Shown in pieces: positions 42,579 to 53,102 of a DNA stretch of 64,000 nt (positions are counted from its first letter, which is position 1; the number at the start of each line of letters is the position of its first letter). The position numbers and the translations under genes were made by a program. Source of the stretch: Capra hircus (lineage: Eukaryota; Chordata; Mammalia; Artiodactyla; Bovidae); contig NC_030836.1 in assembly GCF_001704415.2 (NCBI RefSeq), positions 28,804,001 to 28,868,000 on the forward strand, given 5' to 3'. A model generated the notes under the pieces. That model did no database searches and was not told the DNA's origin. It saw nothing but the letters and a program-made list of their open reading frames with translations.

Positions 42579-42946
42579 CCCATTTGTTAAAAAGCGTTTC
42601 ATTCCCACATATTGTAACAGGGGAACTTTGAAGGGGCCAGGTGGAGAAAGGCAGATCCAGTTTTTAAGCTTATCAGCCATTCTTCGCATTAGATCAGACT
42701 TGGGTTCAAATCTTTACTTGGTCTTTATCAGCTGAATGATATTGGAACCTGAGACATGTCTGTCATGAGGAGCTGATAACCCTGCATCTCCAGAACTGTG
42801 GGGAGGGTGGCTGAGATGGGAAATAAAGGCCTTTCAGAGCCCGTTAAGTACTAACCAGTTGTAAGATATCACCAATCAGGCAATATTTAGGCAGACGGGC
42901 CTTGACACAACCTGCGGTTCAAGAGTTTGAGATACTTAATGTCATT
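42579..42946. other. No recognised element
   Basis: Unique sequence with MIR-like phrases near 42700-42760 ('gacttgggttcaaatcttta'). No coding signal. Confidence 0.4.
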
Positions 42947-43168
42947 ACGTATTGTGTGTGCTCCGTTGCTTGGTCGTGTCTGACTCTTTGCGACCCCATG
43001 GACTGTAGCCCATCAGTCTCCTCTGCCCATGGAATTTCCCAGGAAGAATGCTGGAGCGGGTTGCCATTTCCTTCCTCAGGGGCTCTTCCCGACCCAGATG
43101 CAGGATCAAACCTGCATCTGCTGCATTGGCAGGCATGCTCTTTACCACAGAGCCACATGGGAGGCCCC
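42947..43168 (-). mobile_element. Bov-tA SINE (reverse)
   Basis: 'gtgtgctccgttgcttggtc' to GAGCCACATGGGAGGCCCC. ACTTAATGTCATT (42934-42946) and ACTTAATGGCATT (43169-43181) are a 13-bp target duplication with one mismatch. The B-box region holds an 8-bp inverted repeat, GATGCAGG/CCTGCATC. Confidence 0.95.
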
Positions 43169-43292
43169 ACTTAATGGCATTGGTTGAACCCAAATCCTTT
43201 TGGGGCAGCTGTGTTGCAGGAGGGACCAAGGCCCCTGCAAGGTGAGCTCTCAGGGGTAAGATTCCTGCCCAGCATCGCCCACCACCCCTCAC

Positions 43293-43499
43293 TGTGCTGA
43301 GCTCTGCTTACTCAGTCGTGTCCAATTCTGTGACCCCATGGACTGCAACTCACCAGGCTCCTCTGTCCATCGGATTCTCCAGGCAAGAATACTGGAGTGG
43401 GTTGCCATGCCCTCCTCCAGGGGGTCTTCCTAACCCAGCGATCAACTCCAGGTCTCCCGCACTGCAGGTGGTTCCTTTACCAGCTAAGCTACCAGGAAA
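43293..43499 (-). mobile_element. Bov-tA SINE (reverse), perfect target duplication
   Basis: 'gctctgcttactcagtcgtg' to 'gctaagctaccaggaaag'. GCCCACCACCCCTCAC is present exactly at 43277-43292 and 43500-43515, so both ends are fixed and the insertion is fairly recent. Confidence 0.95.
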
Positions 43500-43515
43500 G
43501 CCCACCACCCCTCAC

Positions 43516-44509
43516 CGCTGGCACTAAACGGACACCCTGTCATGCACTGCTTGCTTCCCTTTGGCCTGGGCAGAGGAGCTGGGCAAGGAAGCAGAGGATG
43601 GGGAGCAGGATGTGGGTGGAGGGCCTCCCGTCCTCCTCGGCCCCGTGCAGCCCTTGGCAAAGCAGGGGAAGAAGGAGGAAGAGGAGGAGGAAGCCGCATC
43701 TGGTTTGAGTGAGGTTCCCAGCAGGGACAGCAGGGCCCTGGGACACCAGCAGAGGGGCCCGGCGCTGGGGAGGAAGAGAAGCAAGGGGGCTGGCATGGGC
43801 CCCGGCAAATGTGGGAGAAGAGAGGGAAAGTGGTTGGGACTCGGGGGAAGCAAATAAACAGAGCGGTCGAGACAATAATAATAAAGAGAAGAGTCACTGA
43901 AGTGAAGAATGGAGATGGTGTCACACCCAAGACAAACAGAAAATAAACAGCCAGCAGATCTACGCTACAGATGTTTGGCGCTGAGGCACGACAGATTTAA
44001 GATGCGTGGAAGATGCCTCTGCTGACCAGGGCTCCACCAGCAGCAGCTGGAAAGCAGGTGGACAGGAGCCCCAGCCAAAGGCCTTCATGGCTGGAGGGGC
44101 GCCAACCCCAGAGACCAGCACACCCTCCTCCAGCCTTAGACAAGCCTGCCCCTCGCTGAGCCCAACACGGCATCTGCACGTACCAAGTGGGAGAAGTGGA
44201 AGAGGGTTGCCATCCTTCCTGGGCCAGGTGGGTCCCTGGGCAGTGGCGGCCCCTGGTTCCCCAGGACAGTTTCTTCCCTTCGAGAGGGACCCAGAGCCCC
44301 CAGTACTCACATGGAGTGACTTCTCCAAGTCACTCTTCAAGGAAGCAGAGACTGCCTTTCTACAGGCTAAAGCCAGCTTGCCACATACTCATTTTAATGA
44401 CCTCGGGGACTCAGCATTTTCCTTTCCTGGCATCTCAGGCTTCTGAGCTAACCTTTGACCTGCTCCAGTGTGGGGGCTGGGGGCTCAGTGTGCGGGGGAT
44501 TCACTCCCT
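43516..44509. other. No recognised element
   Basis: GC-rich unique DNA with a purine run (43670-43692) and a CTCF-like string near 43744-43760. The E-rich and GK-rich open frames here are compositional. Confidence 0.45.
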
Positions 44510-44639
44510 CATTTACTCAACAGTCGCTTTTGTGTGCCTGGCTCCACAGGAGGCTCCTTGAGGGTCATAGAGATGGACCAGACGCCATCCTTCCCATACA
44601 AGGATTTACAGTCCAGGGATAGAGAAAGGTAGTTTCTGA
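44510..44639 (+). repeat. Ancient interspersed repeat fragment
   Basis: 'catttactcaacagtcgctt', 'tgtgtgcctggctccacagg' and 'caaggatttacagtccaggg' resemble the 5' start of the family seen at 10505. Confidence 0.35.
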
Positions 44640-44850
44640 GTGTCCATTACCATAATAAACACTCTGCTAGTTGCCTTCAAGTGGTCCACCTTGTTTATTC
44701 GTTGCAGCAACCGTGTTAGGTAGATATGATTCCTCATTATTCAAACAGAGATTTGGGGCTTTTTCTACAGCCACAAAGCCAGGAAAGGGATCAGACCAGG
44801 TTCATCTGGTCCCAAAGCCCAGTGCTCTTTCCCTGACACCATAAACGGCC
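44640..44850 (-). repeat. MIR (reverse)
   Basis: 'gcagcaaccgtgttaggtag', 'tacagccacaaagccaggaa' and 'agcccagtgctctttccctg' give a long reverse MIR. Confidence 0.65.
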
Positions 44851-45486
44851 ATAAGGTGAAGAGGAATTCAACAACTGCCAGATAAAATCGCACGCTCTCA
44901 AAAATACAAGAAAGAAGTCTCCTGTCTCACACCCACCTCTGCTCTCTGCCCCCTTAATTGGAACCAAACCGCATCTTTCTGTTCTGTGCAGCAGCAGGGA
45001 GGAGCCAGCCCAGCCCAGCTCCAGCCAGGGCCAAGAGACTGCAGGTGTCTGAGGAATGCTAACGCCATGCATTGGGAGAGGGTCCCCACCAGGCTCTTCT
45101 CTGGCATTTGCTTCCTATTAAGCCCTCTCCCCCTTCCTCTCCAGACCCTCCCTCCCCCTCCAGCAACATGCAGCTTTCATGAGGCAATTACCATGGCCAG
45201 GTTGTTCTTTTCCTCCAAAGCCGCTGGCCCTGCTAACCAGGCACAGATGAAGCAGGGCAAGCCCCTGCTGTCCAAGTCAGAGCAGGGGCTCTCTTTGCCC
45301 CGAAGGACCCCAAGTAGACAGAAGGAAGGTTGGACAGTCCAACTTCAACTCAGCCCCCAAAGGAGGGGGAGGCCTCGAAGGGCAATATGGTTACGAGTGG
45401 TCTCAGAAAGGGACCTACCCAGGGCTGTGGAATCATGGTGGATCTCAGAGACAGAGCACGGTACCTGAACAGGGAGGTCAAATATC
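44851..45486. other. No recognised element
   Basis: Unique sequence containing a 160-residue forward frame (44986-45468). Its composition is ordinary, no domain is recognisable and no splice or promoter context supports it. Confidence 0.4.
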
Positions 45487-45783
45487 GGACTTCGACTTTC
45501 CTCGTGGCTCAGTGATTAAGAACCTGCCTGCCCGTACAGGGAACGGGGGTTCGATCCCTGGTTCAGGAAGATTCCACATGCCACGGCGCAACTAAGCCCG
45601 TGGGCCACAGCTGCTGAAGCCTGCGTGCCTGAAGCCCGTGCTCCGCAACAAGAGAAGCCACTGCAAGGAGAATCCTGCAAGCTGCAACGAAGAATAGCCC
45701 TGCTTGCCACAACTAGAGAAAAAGCCCACAGGGCAGCAAAGACCCAGCATGATCATAAATGAATAAACAGGCAAATAAAAAGG
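45487..45783 (+). mobile_element. CHR SINE, long form
   Basis: 'ttcgactttcctcgtggctc' head, 'gggttcgatccctggttcag' B box, 'gcaactaagcccgtgggcca', 'gctccgcaacaagagaagcc', 'acaactagagaaaaagccca' and an AATAAACAGGCAAATAAA tail. Confidence 0.93.
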
Positions 45784-45949
45784 AAAAAGAGAGGCTTGAG
45801 GGAAGATACAGAGCAGGTGTGGGTCCCTTGAAACTTCTGGTTAACAGACAGGTATCCAAGGTCTAGGTAACTTAATTCAAAACAAATAGTTAAAACCTGT
45901 TCAGAAACTAGTCCCACAGGCTGGAATCGCCTATTTTCTTACTATTTCT

Positions 45950-46102
45950 TGCTGCTGCTAGAACACTGGAGTGGGTTGCCATTTCCTTCTCCTATGCATG
46001 AAAGTGAAAAGCAAAAGTGAAGTCGTGTCCGACTCATAGCGATCCCATGGACTGCAGCCTACCAGGCTCCTCCATCCATGGGACCTTCCCGGCAAGAGTA
46101 CT
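45950..46102 (-). mobile_element. BOV-A2-like SINE (reverse), internally deleted
   Basis: Starts TGCTGCTGCTAGAACACTGG, so the first monomer is mostly missing, then the linker 'gcatgaaagtgaaaagcaaa' and the second monomer 'tccgactcatagcgatccca'. The linker is diagnostic of the BOV-A2 dimer. Confidence 0.88.
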
Positions 46103-46289
46103 TCACCATACTCTCTGCCTCTGGAAATTCTACTCAGGCTTAAGCCTCAGTGACCCACGAATTTCCCAGACTTTCCTGGGCAAAATTATACACTGGTTGT
46201 GTTTCTTTGAATCTAGTGTCGCCATAATATATCTGAATACAGATTTATTTATGTGTGTCCTCCTCAGAACTCCCAACTTTTCTTTAGCC

Positions 46290-46880
46290 TGAGGATGAAT
46301 GTCTTCCGTCAGTTCTGGAAAATGAAATATTGCTGTTCCCCCCTTCTCTCCATTCTTCTCTTTCGGTACCTCCCTGTAGAGTAGTTTAGATTCCCGTGTT
46401 CTCCCCTCCATGCCTCTTAGGTTCTCTTTCATATTTCTCTTCCCTTGTCTTTCTGCGCTGCATCTGCGGTAATTTCCATTGATCTTTCTGTTCACTAAAT
46501 CTCTGTTCTGCTTTGTCTATCCTGCTGTTTGACACGTCCACTGCGCTTTTATGTCAATGACTATTCTTTTTCACTTCTAGAAAGTTCTGTTTGGTTTTCT
46601 TTGTAAATTTCTATTCTCTTTCAAAATATCCTATCCTTTATTTATGGTTTGCATTGCTTTTTCACCTTTTAAGTCATTTTAAACATGGTTCCTTTAAGGT
46701 CTCTTTCAGATTGCTATATTATTTTATGTTATCAGGATGTTGAACTAGTTGGTTATGTTCCTCATGTGGTTTGCAATTTCTCTTTATTGTTAGTGCAGCT
46801 TCAAAAGAGGATTATATTTTGCTGTGAGAATGCTGTTTCTCTGGGGCACATTCTTCTAGGATAGTCTTGTCCTTCTTCCT
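46290..46880 (-). mobile_element. Old L1M segment (reverse)
   Basis: 'gtcagttctggaaaatgaaa', 'cctcttaggttctctttcat', 'gtctttctgcgctgcatctg', 'ttgatctttctgttcactaa', 'cttctagaaagttctgtttg' follow a known ancient L1 order in reverse. Heavily diverged, T-rich. Confidence 0.6.
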
Positions 46881-47309
46881 CTTGATACCCCATGAGTTTT
46901 ACTGATCTGGAATCTACTTTTACATTAATTTCTCAGCTTGGGAATTCCAACAGTGGAAATTCAGCCACTGTAGTCACATATGGTTTGGATCTGGAGCTGC
47001 TGCTTCTTCTCACTGGAGACTATTTCCTATTCAGAGCCCCAGGATGCAAAAGCTTAATTGTCACTACCCTAAGGACCTGAGTGATATGTCTCTTGTCTTG
47101 ATTTCTCTGGGAACTCATCCCTCCCAGGGTCCCAGCTTTTTCAGAGGTCTCTATTTAGTGATCTGCCTCATGAATGAGAGATCCTGTCATCTACCCCCTC
47201 ATTGGCCTCAAAACCAAAGTCCCTAACACCTCAGATTGCATTTGATCTAGTAACTCCCTAGGTACCATCATCATGACTCAATTGGTGGAACTTACTGCTC
47301 AGACTTTAA
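46881..47309. other. No recognised element
   Basis: May continue the old L1 for some distance; otherwise unique. Confidence 0.35.
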
Positions 47310-47499
47310 GCTCTGTAGCTCAGACGGTAAAGCGTCTGCCTGCAATGTGGGAGACCTGGGTCGGGAAGATCCCCTGGAGAAGGAAATGGCAACCCACTCC
47401 AGTACTCTTGCCTGGAAAATTCCATGGACAGAGAAGCCTTGTAAACTACAGTCCCCGGGGTCGCAAAGAGTCGGGCACCACTGAGCGACGTCACTTCTT
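47310..47499 (+). mobile_element. Bov-tA SINE lacking the B box
   Basis: 'ctctgtagctcagacggtaa' head; 'gagacctgggtcgggaagat' shows a 13-base gap where the TTCGATCC-type B box should be. The rest is well preserved to 'gggcaccactgagcgacgtc'. Without a B box it should not be transcribed by Pol III. Confidence 0.93.
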
Positions 47500-47859
47500 C
47501 TTACCTACTGGTATCTTTTTTATTGTGCTTTGCATTCTAGGTCATGAATTTTTGCAAATAGACCAAGTACTTCTTGAAAAGCCTGCCTGCTTCATCTCTG
47601 TCCCTCCTGTAGTGCCTAGCACAGCGTTCTGTCCCAGCCTCCTTATTTATCCACAGAAACAGACAAAACCCTTAGGTACCCACACATGACCCCCCTCCCT
47701 CTATGCGGGATCCTGTAAGCCAGGGCATGCAGGGTGGTCACGGGAGGAGGAATGCAGATGCAAGCACTGGCCCTTGCTTGCTTCTTCCCAGGACACTTCA
47801 TTGTTCTCTTCCAGGCCACGGTTCTTTCACAGGAGGCCGTGCAGGTAGCAGTTTGGATC
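47500..47859. other. No gene; possible L2 tail near 47560-47640
   Basis: 'cttcatctctgtccctcctg' and 'tagtgcctagcacagcgttc' suggest an L2 tail. The remainder is unique. Confidence 0.4.
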
Positions 47860-48005
47860 AAGAGTTAGACCTCATTCTAGTCTGATCTCAAGCACTTCTG
47901 AGCCCAGAGGACTTGGAAAAGTCACTGCACCTTTCTGAGGTGTTAGATCCTGCATCTGCAAAACAGAGGCAGGGGAATGGCCTAGGTGATCTCCAAGACC
48001 TTTGT
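47860..48005 (+). repeat. MIR (forward)
   Basis: 'ggatcaagagttagacctca', 'ttggaaaagtcactgcacct', 'cctgcatctgcaaaacagag' and 'ctaggtgatctccaag' match the MIR order. Confidence 0.65.
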
Positions 48006-49230
48006 CAGGTCCTCTGAAGTCTTTGAAGCTGCAAGGTAAGAACTTAAGCTAGAGGAAACAGCCAGGCTCTCACTCAAGTGTCCCACGGATATTCCCCATC
48101 CCAAATCACCCCTCGGTGTGGCCTCTCTTTCCTCCAGCACTGAAACCTCTCCCCGCTCTCCAGCCTCCTTGCACTGTACCCTTCTGTTCCTCGAGTCCAT
48201 TGCCTGGGAGGCCTTGGTCCCATGTCTGTGTCTTAGGGAATTTGGGGGTAGAGTAGGGGCTGGGCTGGAAGTTAGTATTGCCTCAAGCAGTGGGGATGAG
48301 CCCCATGGGGGATCAGAGGGGAAAGCAGATGACACGGTGACCTACCAGCACCTGGGTCTGCAGGAGCCCCATCTGCCTCCAGCTTTAGGGGTTTCCTGAG
48401 CCTTGGGCTCAGGACCCTGCAACTTAATGAGCCTCTTGAGCCAGTGCAGAAACAATGAATCAAATCCAGCTGGAAGCTGCCCTCCGACCCGCCTAATGAC
48501 TTGTTTATTGTCAGAGCAGCAGTGCGTCATATAAGGGAATTTCAAAGTGTCACTAATTGGCAGAGGGCCAGTAAATAGCACCATATAAATCTGAAGCTGC
48601 TTCCACTGGGGCCAAGGACTGCGGAGCAGATACCGAAGATGCAGGAAGAAGAAGGGTCCCGCCAGGGCAGAACTGGGTACAGGCTGTAGCGCCTTGTCAG
48701 CTGCGGCTGCCCCGGGACTCTGCTGCCCAGGGAGACTGGAGTGTTTGTTCTGTGATGGGAGAAAGGAGAGGAAAAGTCCTACAATGGTCCTTGTGCCCTT
48801 ATTGACATTATTTGCATGTCCACAACCCCACAATGCCTGGCTTCCTACTGTGCTGTGGGAAAAGATGTCTTCTCTCTGAGAAAAGGACAGAATCTCTCAC
48901 TTGAGGCAGGATTGATTGGTTCTGTAAAACCCTGGATCCATTACCCAGAAATGTTCTACTTACAGAAGACCCTTGACAAGACCCGTACTCCAGGGCCTCC
49001 TAGGGACAGAGCTGGCAGGACCAGGAAGGAAAGACAAACAGGGTAAAAAGAGCCTCTTCTCACTCAGGGTAACCCACGAGTGCTCCTGGGAGCAGGACCA
49101 GATGACAGGCCGGAGATGGGAGATCATGAGTGTCCCTTCTATGCCCACCCTGCTCCCCTCACACTCATTGCTCCGCAGAGTCAAGCCGAGGGCTGATGTG
49201 GAGAAGAAGCAGCAAGAGGGAGGGAGAAAC
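48006..49230. other. Unique DNA with a conserved-element candidate
   Basis: 1.2 kb without recognised repeats. The AT-rich island at 48495-48600 in GC-rich surroundings is listed separately. The 163-residue minus-strand frame (48342-48833) crosses it without any domain. Confidence 0.45.
48495..48600. promoter_or_regulatory. Conserved-noncoding-element candidate
   Basis: Contains 'cttgtttattgtcagagcag' (forkhead/SOX-like cores), GCGTCATATAAG, 'cactaattggcagag' and CACCATATAAAT. No repeat match. Conservation is a guess from composition and motif density. Confidence 0.2.
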
Positions 49231-49320
49231 GAGGCTTCCCTGGTTGCCCAAAGGTTAAGAATCTGCCTTCTAACGCAAGTGATCCAGGTTCTAAATAAAT
49301 ATTAAAAAAAAAAAAAAAAA
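49231..49320 (+). mobile_element. Short tRNA-derived SINE with poly(A)
   Basis: 'gaggcttccctggttgccca', 'ggttaagaatctgccttcta', 'gatccaggttctaaataaat' then 18 A. An abbreviated CHR-type or Bov-tA head with the body deleted. Confidence 0.8.
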
Positions 49321-49689
49321 GACAGAGAACGAGAAAAGGAGAAAGGAAGGAAGGCATGAAGTGGAAAATGAAACACGGGATGGAGCATGTGGACATGAGG
49401 TCTGCGTGTGGACACTCTGGCAAGGCTGCCTCCAAGCACGGGCCCTGAGGCTGTCAGCAGGCCACAGTCAGGAAGATCTGCCCTGAGGTCCTTCTGGGGA
49501 GCAGAGGGTGCAGGGGATGGGGCAGAGGGCTGAGTCCTTGGGGTAACTACTCCGTGTCTGGGGGTGATAGGCCCTAAAGTTGGGCCCAGCCTAACACCAG
49601 CTAAGTCTATGACCCGTGACATCAAGGAGCCGTGTGGGAAGGGGACAGAAGACATCTGTACGCGGTAGAGCTGACGTCAGGTTTGAGGG

Positions 49690-49860
49690 CCAGCACTGCC
49701 CACGTGTATTGGGCGTCCATCAGGGCCCAGCTGAGTCTCCTGGCACAACCCAGCCGATTTCTCCCGGGTGGCTCCATTATTCCAATCCCCATTTTACAGC
49801 TGGAAAACTGAGGTTCATAGAGACAGGGCACGTCAGGGCCTGTCTAGGAGGTCCTGAGGG
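49690..49860 (-). repeat. MIR (reverse)
   Basis: 'caatccccattttacagctg', 'gaaaactgaggttcatagag' and 'gggcacgtcagggcctgtct' are typical of the reverse MIR core. Confidence 0.65.
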
Positions 49861-49894
49861 CTAAGAGCCACTCACTCACTCACTCTCGCTTTCT

Positions 49895-50165
49895 CAAGCC
49901 TTGATGGAGAACTTAACGATGTTCTGGGCCCTGAGCTGGGAACCCTAGAACTAGTCTGAGTTGTGGTCTTTGTCCTTGGGGGACTTCTAAGTCAATAGAG
50001 GGTGTAGCATCCAAATGACTAGAGATAACATAAAACAGGCTGGAGGAAAGAGCTAGATTAGAGAAATGAGCGAAAACATATATGGAAGAGTAGGGAGGTG
50101 AATTCTGGTTTGGTAGGAAGAGACTTCACAGAGAGGTGGAATTCGAGCTAAACCTTGAAGAAAAG
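49895..50165 (+). repeat. Ancient interspersed repeat, family uncertain
   Basis: 'gatgttctgggccctgagct', 'tttgtccttgggggacttct', 'aggaagagacttcacagaga' and 'attcgagctaaaccttgaag' belong to the same pattern as 10505-11130. Confidence 0.45.
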
Positions 50166-50171
50166 ACGTGC

Positions 50172-50228
50172 GTGCACGCATGCTCAGCCGCTGAGTTGTG
50201 TACATCCCTTGCTACCCCATGGACTGTA
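50172..50228 (-). mobile_element. Bov-tA/BovA remnant (reverse)
   Basis: 'catgctcagccgctgagttg' and 'gctaccccatggactgta' match only the tail part of a Bov-tA. It ends where L1 sequence begins. Confidence 0.6.
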
Positions 50229-50937
50229 TATACGTACACACATACATGCAATTGACTGCTACTCAACCACACAGGGCTCACCTCGTAGCTCAGTCAGTAA
50301 AGAATCCCCCTGCAACGCAGGAGACCTAGATTCAATTCCTGGATCGGGAAGATCCCCTGGAAAAGGAAATGGCAACCTGCTTCAGGATTCCTCCCTGCAG
50401 AATCCCATGGACAGAGGAGCCTGAAAGGCTACAGTCTATGGGGTCACAAGAGTCGGAAAATGACTTAACAACTAAACCACCACACCACTCAGCTATACAA
50501 AAAGCATGAAATAATGCCATTTGTAACAACATGGATACAACCGGAGATTTTCTTACTAAGTGAAGTAAGTCAGAAAGACAAATACCATATAATATCACAT
50601 ATGTGGAATCTAAAATATGGCGCAAATGAATCTATCTATGATTCAGAAACATAATCAGAGTCATAGAGCACAGACTTGTGATTGCCAAGGGGTATGGAGG
50701 GTGAGGGAGGGTTGGATTGGGAGTCTGGGACTAGCAGATACAAGCTATTATATATAGGATGGATAAACAACAAGGTCCCCCTGTTTAGCACAGGGAACTA
50801 TATTCAATATCCTGTGATAAGGCATAATGCAGAAGAATATGAAAGAAAAATAAATATATATGTAAACTCAGTCACATTTCTGTATAGCAGAAATTAACAC
50901 AACATTATAATTCAATTATACCTCAATTAAAAAAAAT
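50229..50937 (+). mobile_element. L1 3' end, interrupted by a Bov-tA
   Basis: L1 pieces flank 50274-50482. The right part has 'ctaagtgaagtaagtcagaa', 'acatatgtggaatctaaaat', 'gtttagcacagggaactata' and 'ttcaattatacctcaattaa', then a short A-rich end. The insert is therefore younger than this L1. Confidence 0.9.
50274..50482 (+). mobile_element. Bov-tA SINE inside an L1
   Basis: GGGCTCACCTCGTAGCTCAG head, 'gattcaattcctggatcggg', body 'aaaaggaaatggcaacctgc' and tail GACTTAACAACTAAACC. Confidence 0.94.
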
Positions 50938-52959
50938 GCTTAAGGATTGCTGTCCCAGTGTTTCTCCTTATATGATTCTAATGTTTAATTTTTAAATGTT
51001 ATACATTTTTTAAAAAGTCAGTTTTGTATAATGTAGACACAGAACAAGAGTCAAAAAGACCTATGATGGAGTGTATTCCTCCCACCCCTGCATGTGGCCA
51101 TTGCGTTCCTTTTCCTGTTCCCAATATTCACAGGGCCTTGTGGATCCTTTTACCTGCAAGTCTTCTTTAGAAAAAAAAAAAAAAACACCTTTCCCTGCTG
51201 AAACAAACTTTCTAGGCTGTTTTGGGGCTTCCTGCATGGGGGCAAGTGGGAAACATACATAATCCCGTGTCCTGACCCAGAAGAGGACACACCTCGCTGA
51301 GACTCTATGTACAAATGCACATTGCTTGTCCTCGGGATGATAACAGCTGATAACATATGTGTTACAGGCATTCTGTCTTGTCAAAGCTCAGTATTACTTC
51401 CATCACACCCATTTTCCAGACATGGAAACTGAGGCTCAGAGCAGTTCAGAGAAGTTCCCCTGTCAACCAGCTAGCAAACAATAGCAACAGGATTTGCACC
51501 CAAGCCTGTCTGATTCTACCTCTTTAGTTCTTAACCACTATACAACCAATTCAAGAAGAAGTGGAAAGCACTTTGGATTTTGCAGACTGAAATTCAGGGG
51601 TGTATAGAGAAGAGCCTAAAATCCAGTCTCAGATGTCCAGGGAGAAATCTGCCTGTAAAGGACATCTTAAGTTCCTTGTGAAATTTCTCTTGCCCAGTTC
51701 AAGTTTTGCACTGAATTTTAGGAAGGGAGAGAGCTGTATGCAGGCCCACAAATACCTTCTGGGTGACCCAAGTTGACAGTGGGCAAGTGCCACCAGGAAT
51801 GGAGTTTCTTCAAAAAGACCAGGCCGGCTTTGAGGGAGAAGCTATTACAAACAGACCTATCTTTGGCATCTGACCCATCAGCCGCGGCCTCCTTGGGGCC
51901 CTGAGAAGACCTAGGCAGTCCCCCCACATCCACAGCCCCTTTGTGTTAATGACCACAGCGGAGAAATGCCCTAGTCATACTGAGGACACAAGGCAGAGTT
52001 TCCAGAACCTCTGAGGGGCCTCTGTGCAGACAGGCTTCCAGGAGGAGCACAGGCCATCATGCCAGACAGAAACGATTGTGCTAATAAGGAGAGAGGTGGC
52101 CTTCAAGAGCCCCGCCTTGGCCCCAAGCCTCCAGTTAATGAGACTTCACGGGGAGAAAGAGCCTCTGGGGTGAGGGGGTGGGGCCCAAGGGGCCTCGGAA
52201 CAGCTGGAAGCCAGCCACGGCTGAGGCTGTTTATTAGGACACAAAGGAAAGACTTTGCTCCCTGCGTGGAGGTCAAAATCAAGGTGCCCCAGGGAAATGG
52301 CAGGGGAGTTTATGAAGCGAGGAGGCAGCCGCTGTGACAGCTGTCTGCTGGTCCTGCCCCAGCCATATTGCCTCGACCCTGAGCTGCCCTGGAGAACGTT
52401 CACCTCAATGAAGCAGGATTCTCACCACCAAGTGGGGCCAATCCCTCAGATTCCAGGCCCCCAAAAGGGCTTCTGGGAGATGATGCTCAGGTGATGGTGT
52501 GGGTTGCAGAACAGGTTGGAAAGGGGGAAAAGGTGGTGACAGCCACTTCTAGGTGCCCGAGAAGGTCCACTGACTTCCCGACTCCCTCTCACTCAGACAC
52601 ATGGCTATCGCCAGGGCTGGATGCGCCCCCCAACTACGGCACAGCAGCCGACCTCTGAGGACAGGGCAACTGGGTCTCGGTTTTGCAACCACGAGGCAGG
52701 AATTGACAGGGCTGCCCCCCTAATTCCCACCCCACAATTCTCGGGCACCTGAGGAGGGAGACGTGTGGGGCTTGTACAGGAGAGAGTAGACCCTCAGGGA
52801 CAGGGCAAGAGGGAATCCGATGCTGCACTTTGGGGCGCTGGAGAAACAGGTGGGAGGAGAGACCTGATTTACATCCAAGAATGTCAGTTTAGATGCCTCA
52901 GATCTATAAGTGGTCAGGTTTCCATGGAAACCAGATTCCCTCTTTTTAAAAAAATAAAA
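50938..52959. other. Unique DNA with one MIR
   Basis: A 16-base A-run at 51170-51185 and the MIR listed next are the only repeats seen. AT-rich up to 51060, GC-rich afterwards. No coding signal. Confidence 0.45.
51370..51545 (-). repeat. MIR (reverse)
   Basis: 'cacccattttccagacatgg', 'aaactgaggctcagagcagt', 'aaccagctagcaaacaatag' and 'ttagttcttaaccactatac' form a clear reverse MIR. Confidence 0.8.
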
Positions 52960-53070
52960 GGAGAGAGAGAGAGAGAGAGTGTGTGTGTGTGTGTATGTGT
53001 GTGTGTATGTATGTGTGTGTGTTTGTGTGTATGTATGTGTGTGTATGTGTGTGTATGTGTGTGTATGTTT

Positions 53071-53101
<31 letters not shown>
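52960..53101. repeat. Compound (GA)n-(TG)n/(TGTA)n microsatellite
   Basis: About ten GA units (52960-52979) run straight into about 120 bases of TG with TGTA and TGTT interruptions, ending in a pure (TG) block at about 53078-53101. Alternating purine-pyrimidine DNA of this length can adopt Z-form. The Cys/Val-rich and His/Thr-rich frames over it are artefacts. Confidence 0.97.
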
Positions 53102-53102
<1 letters not shown>

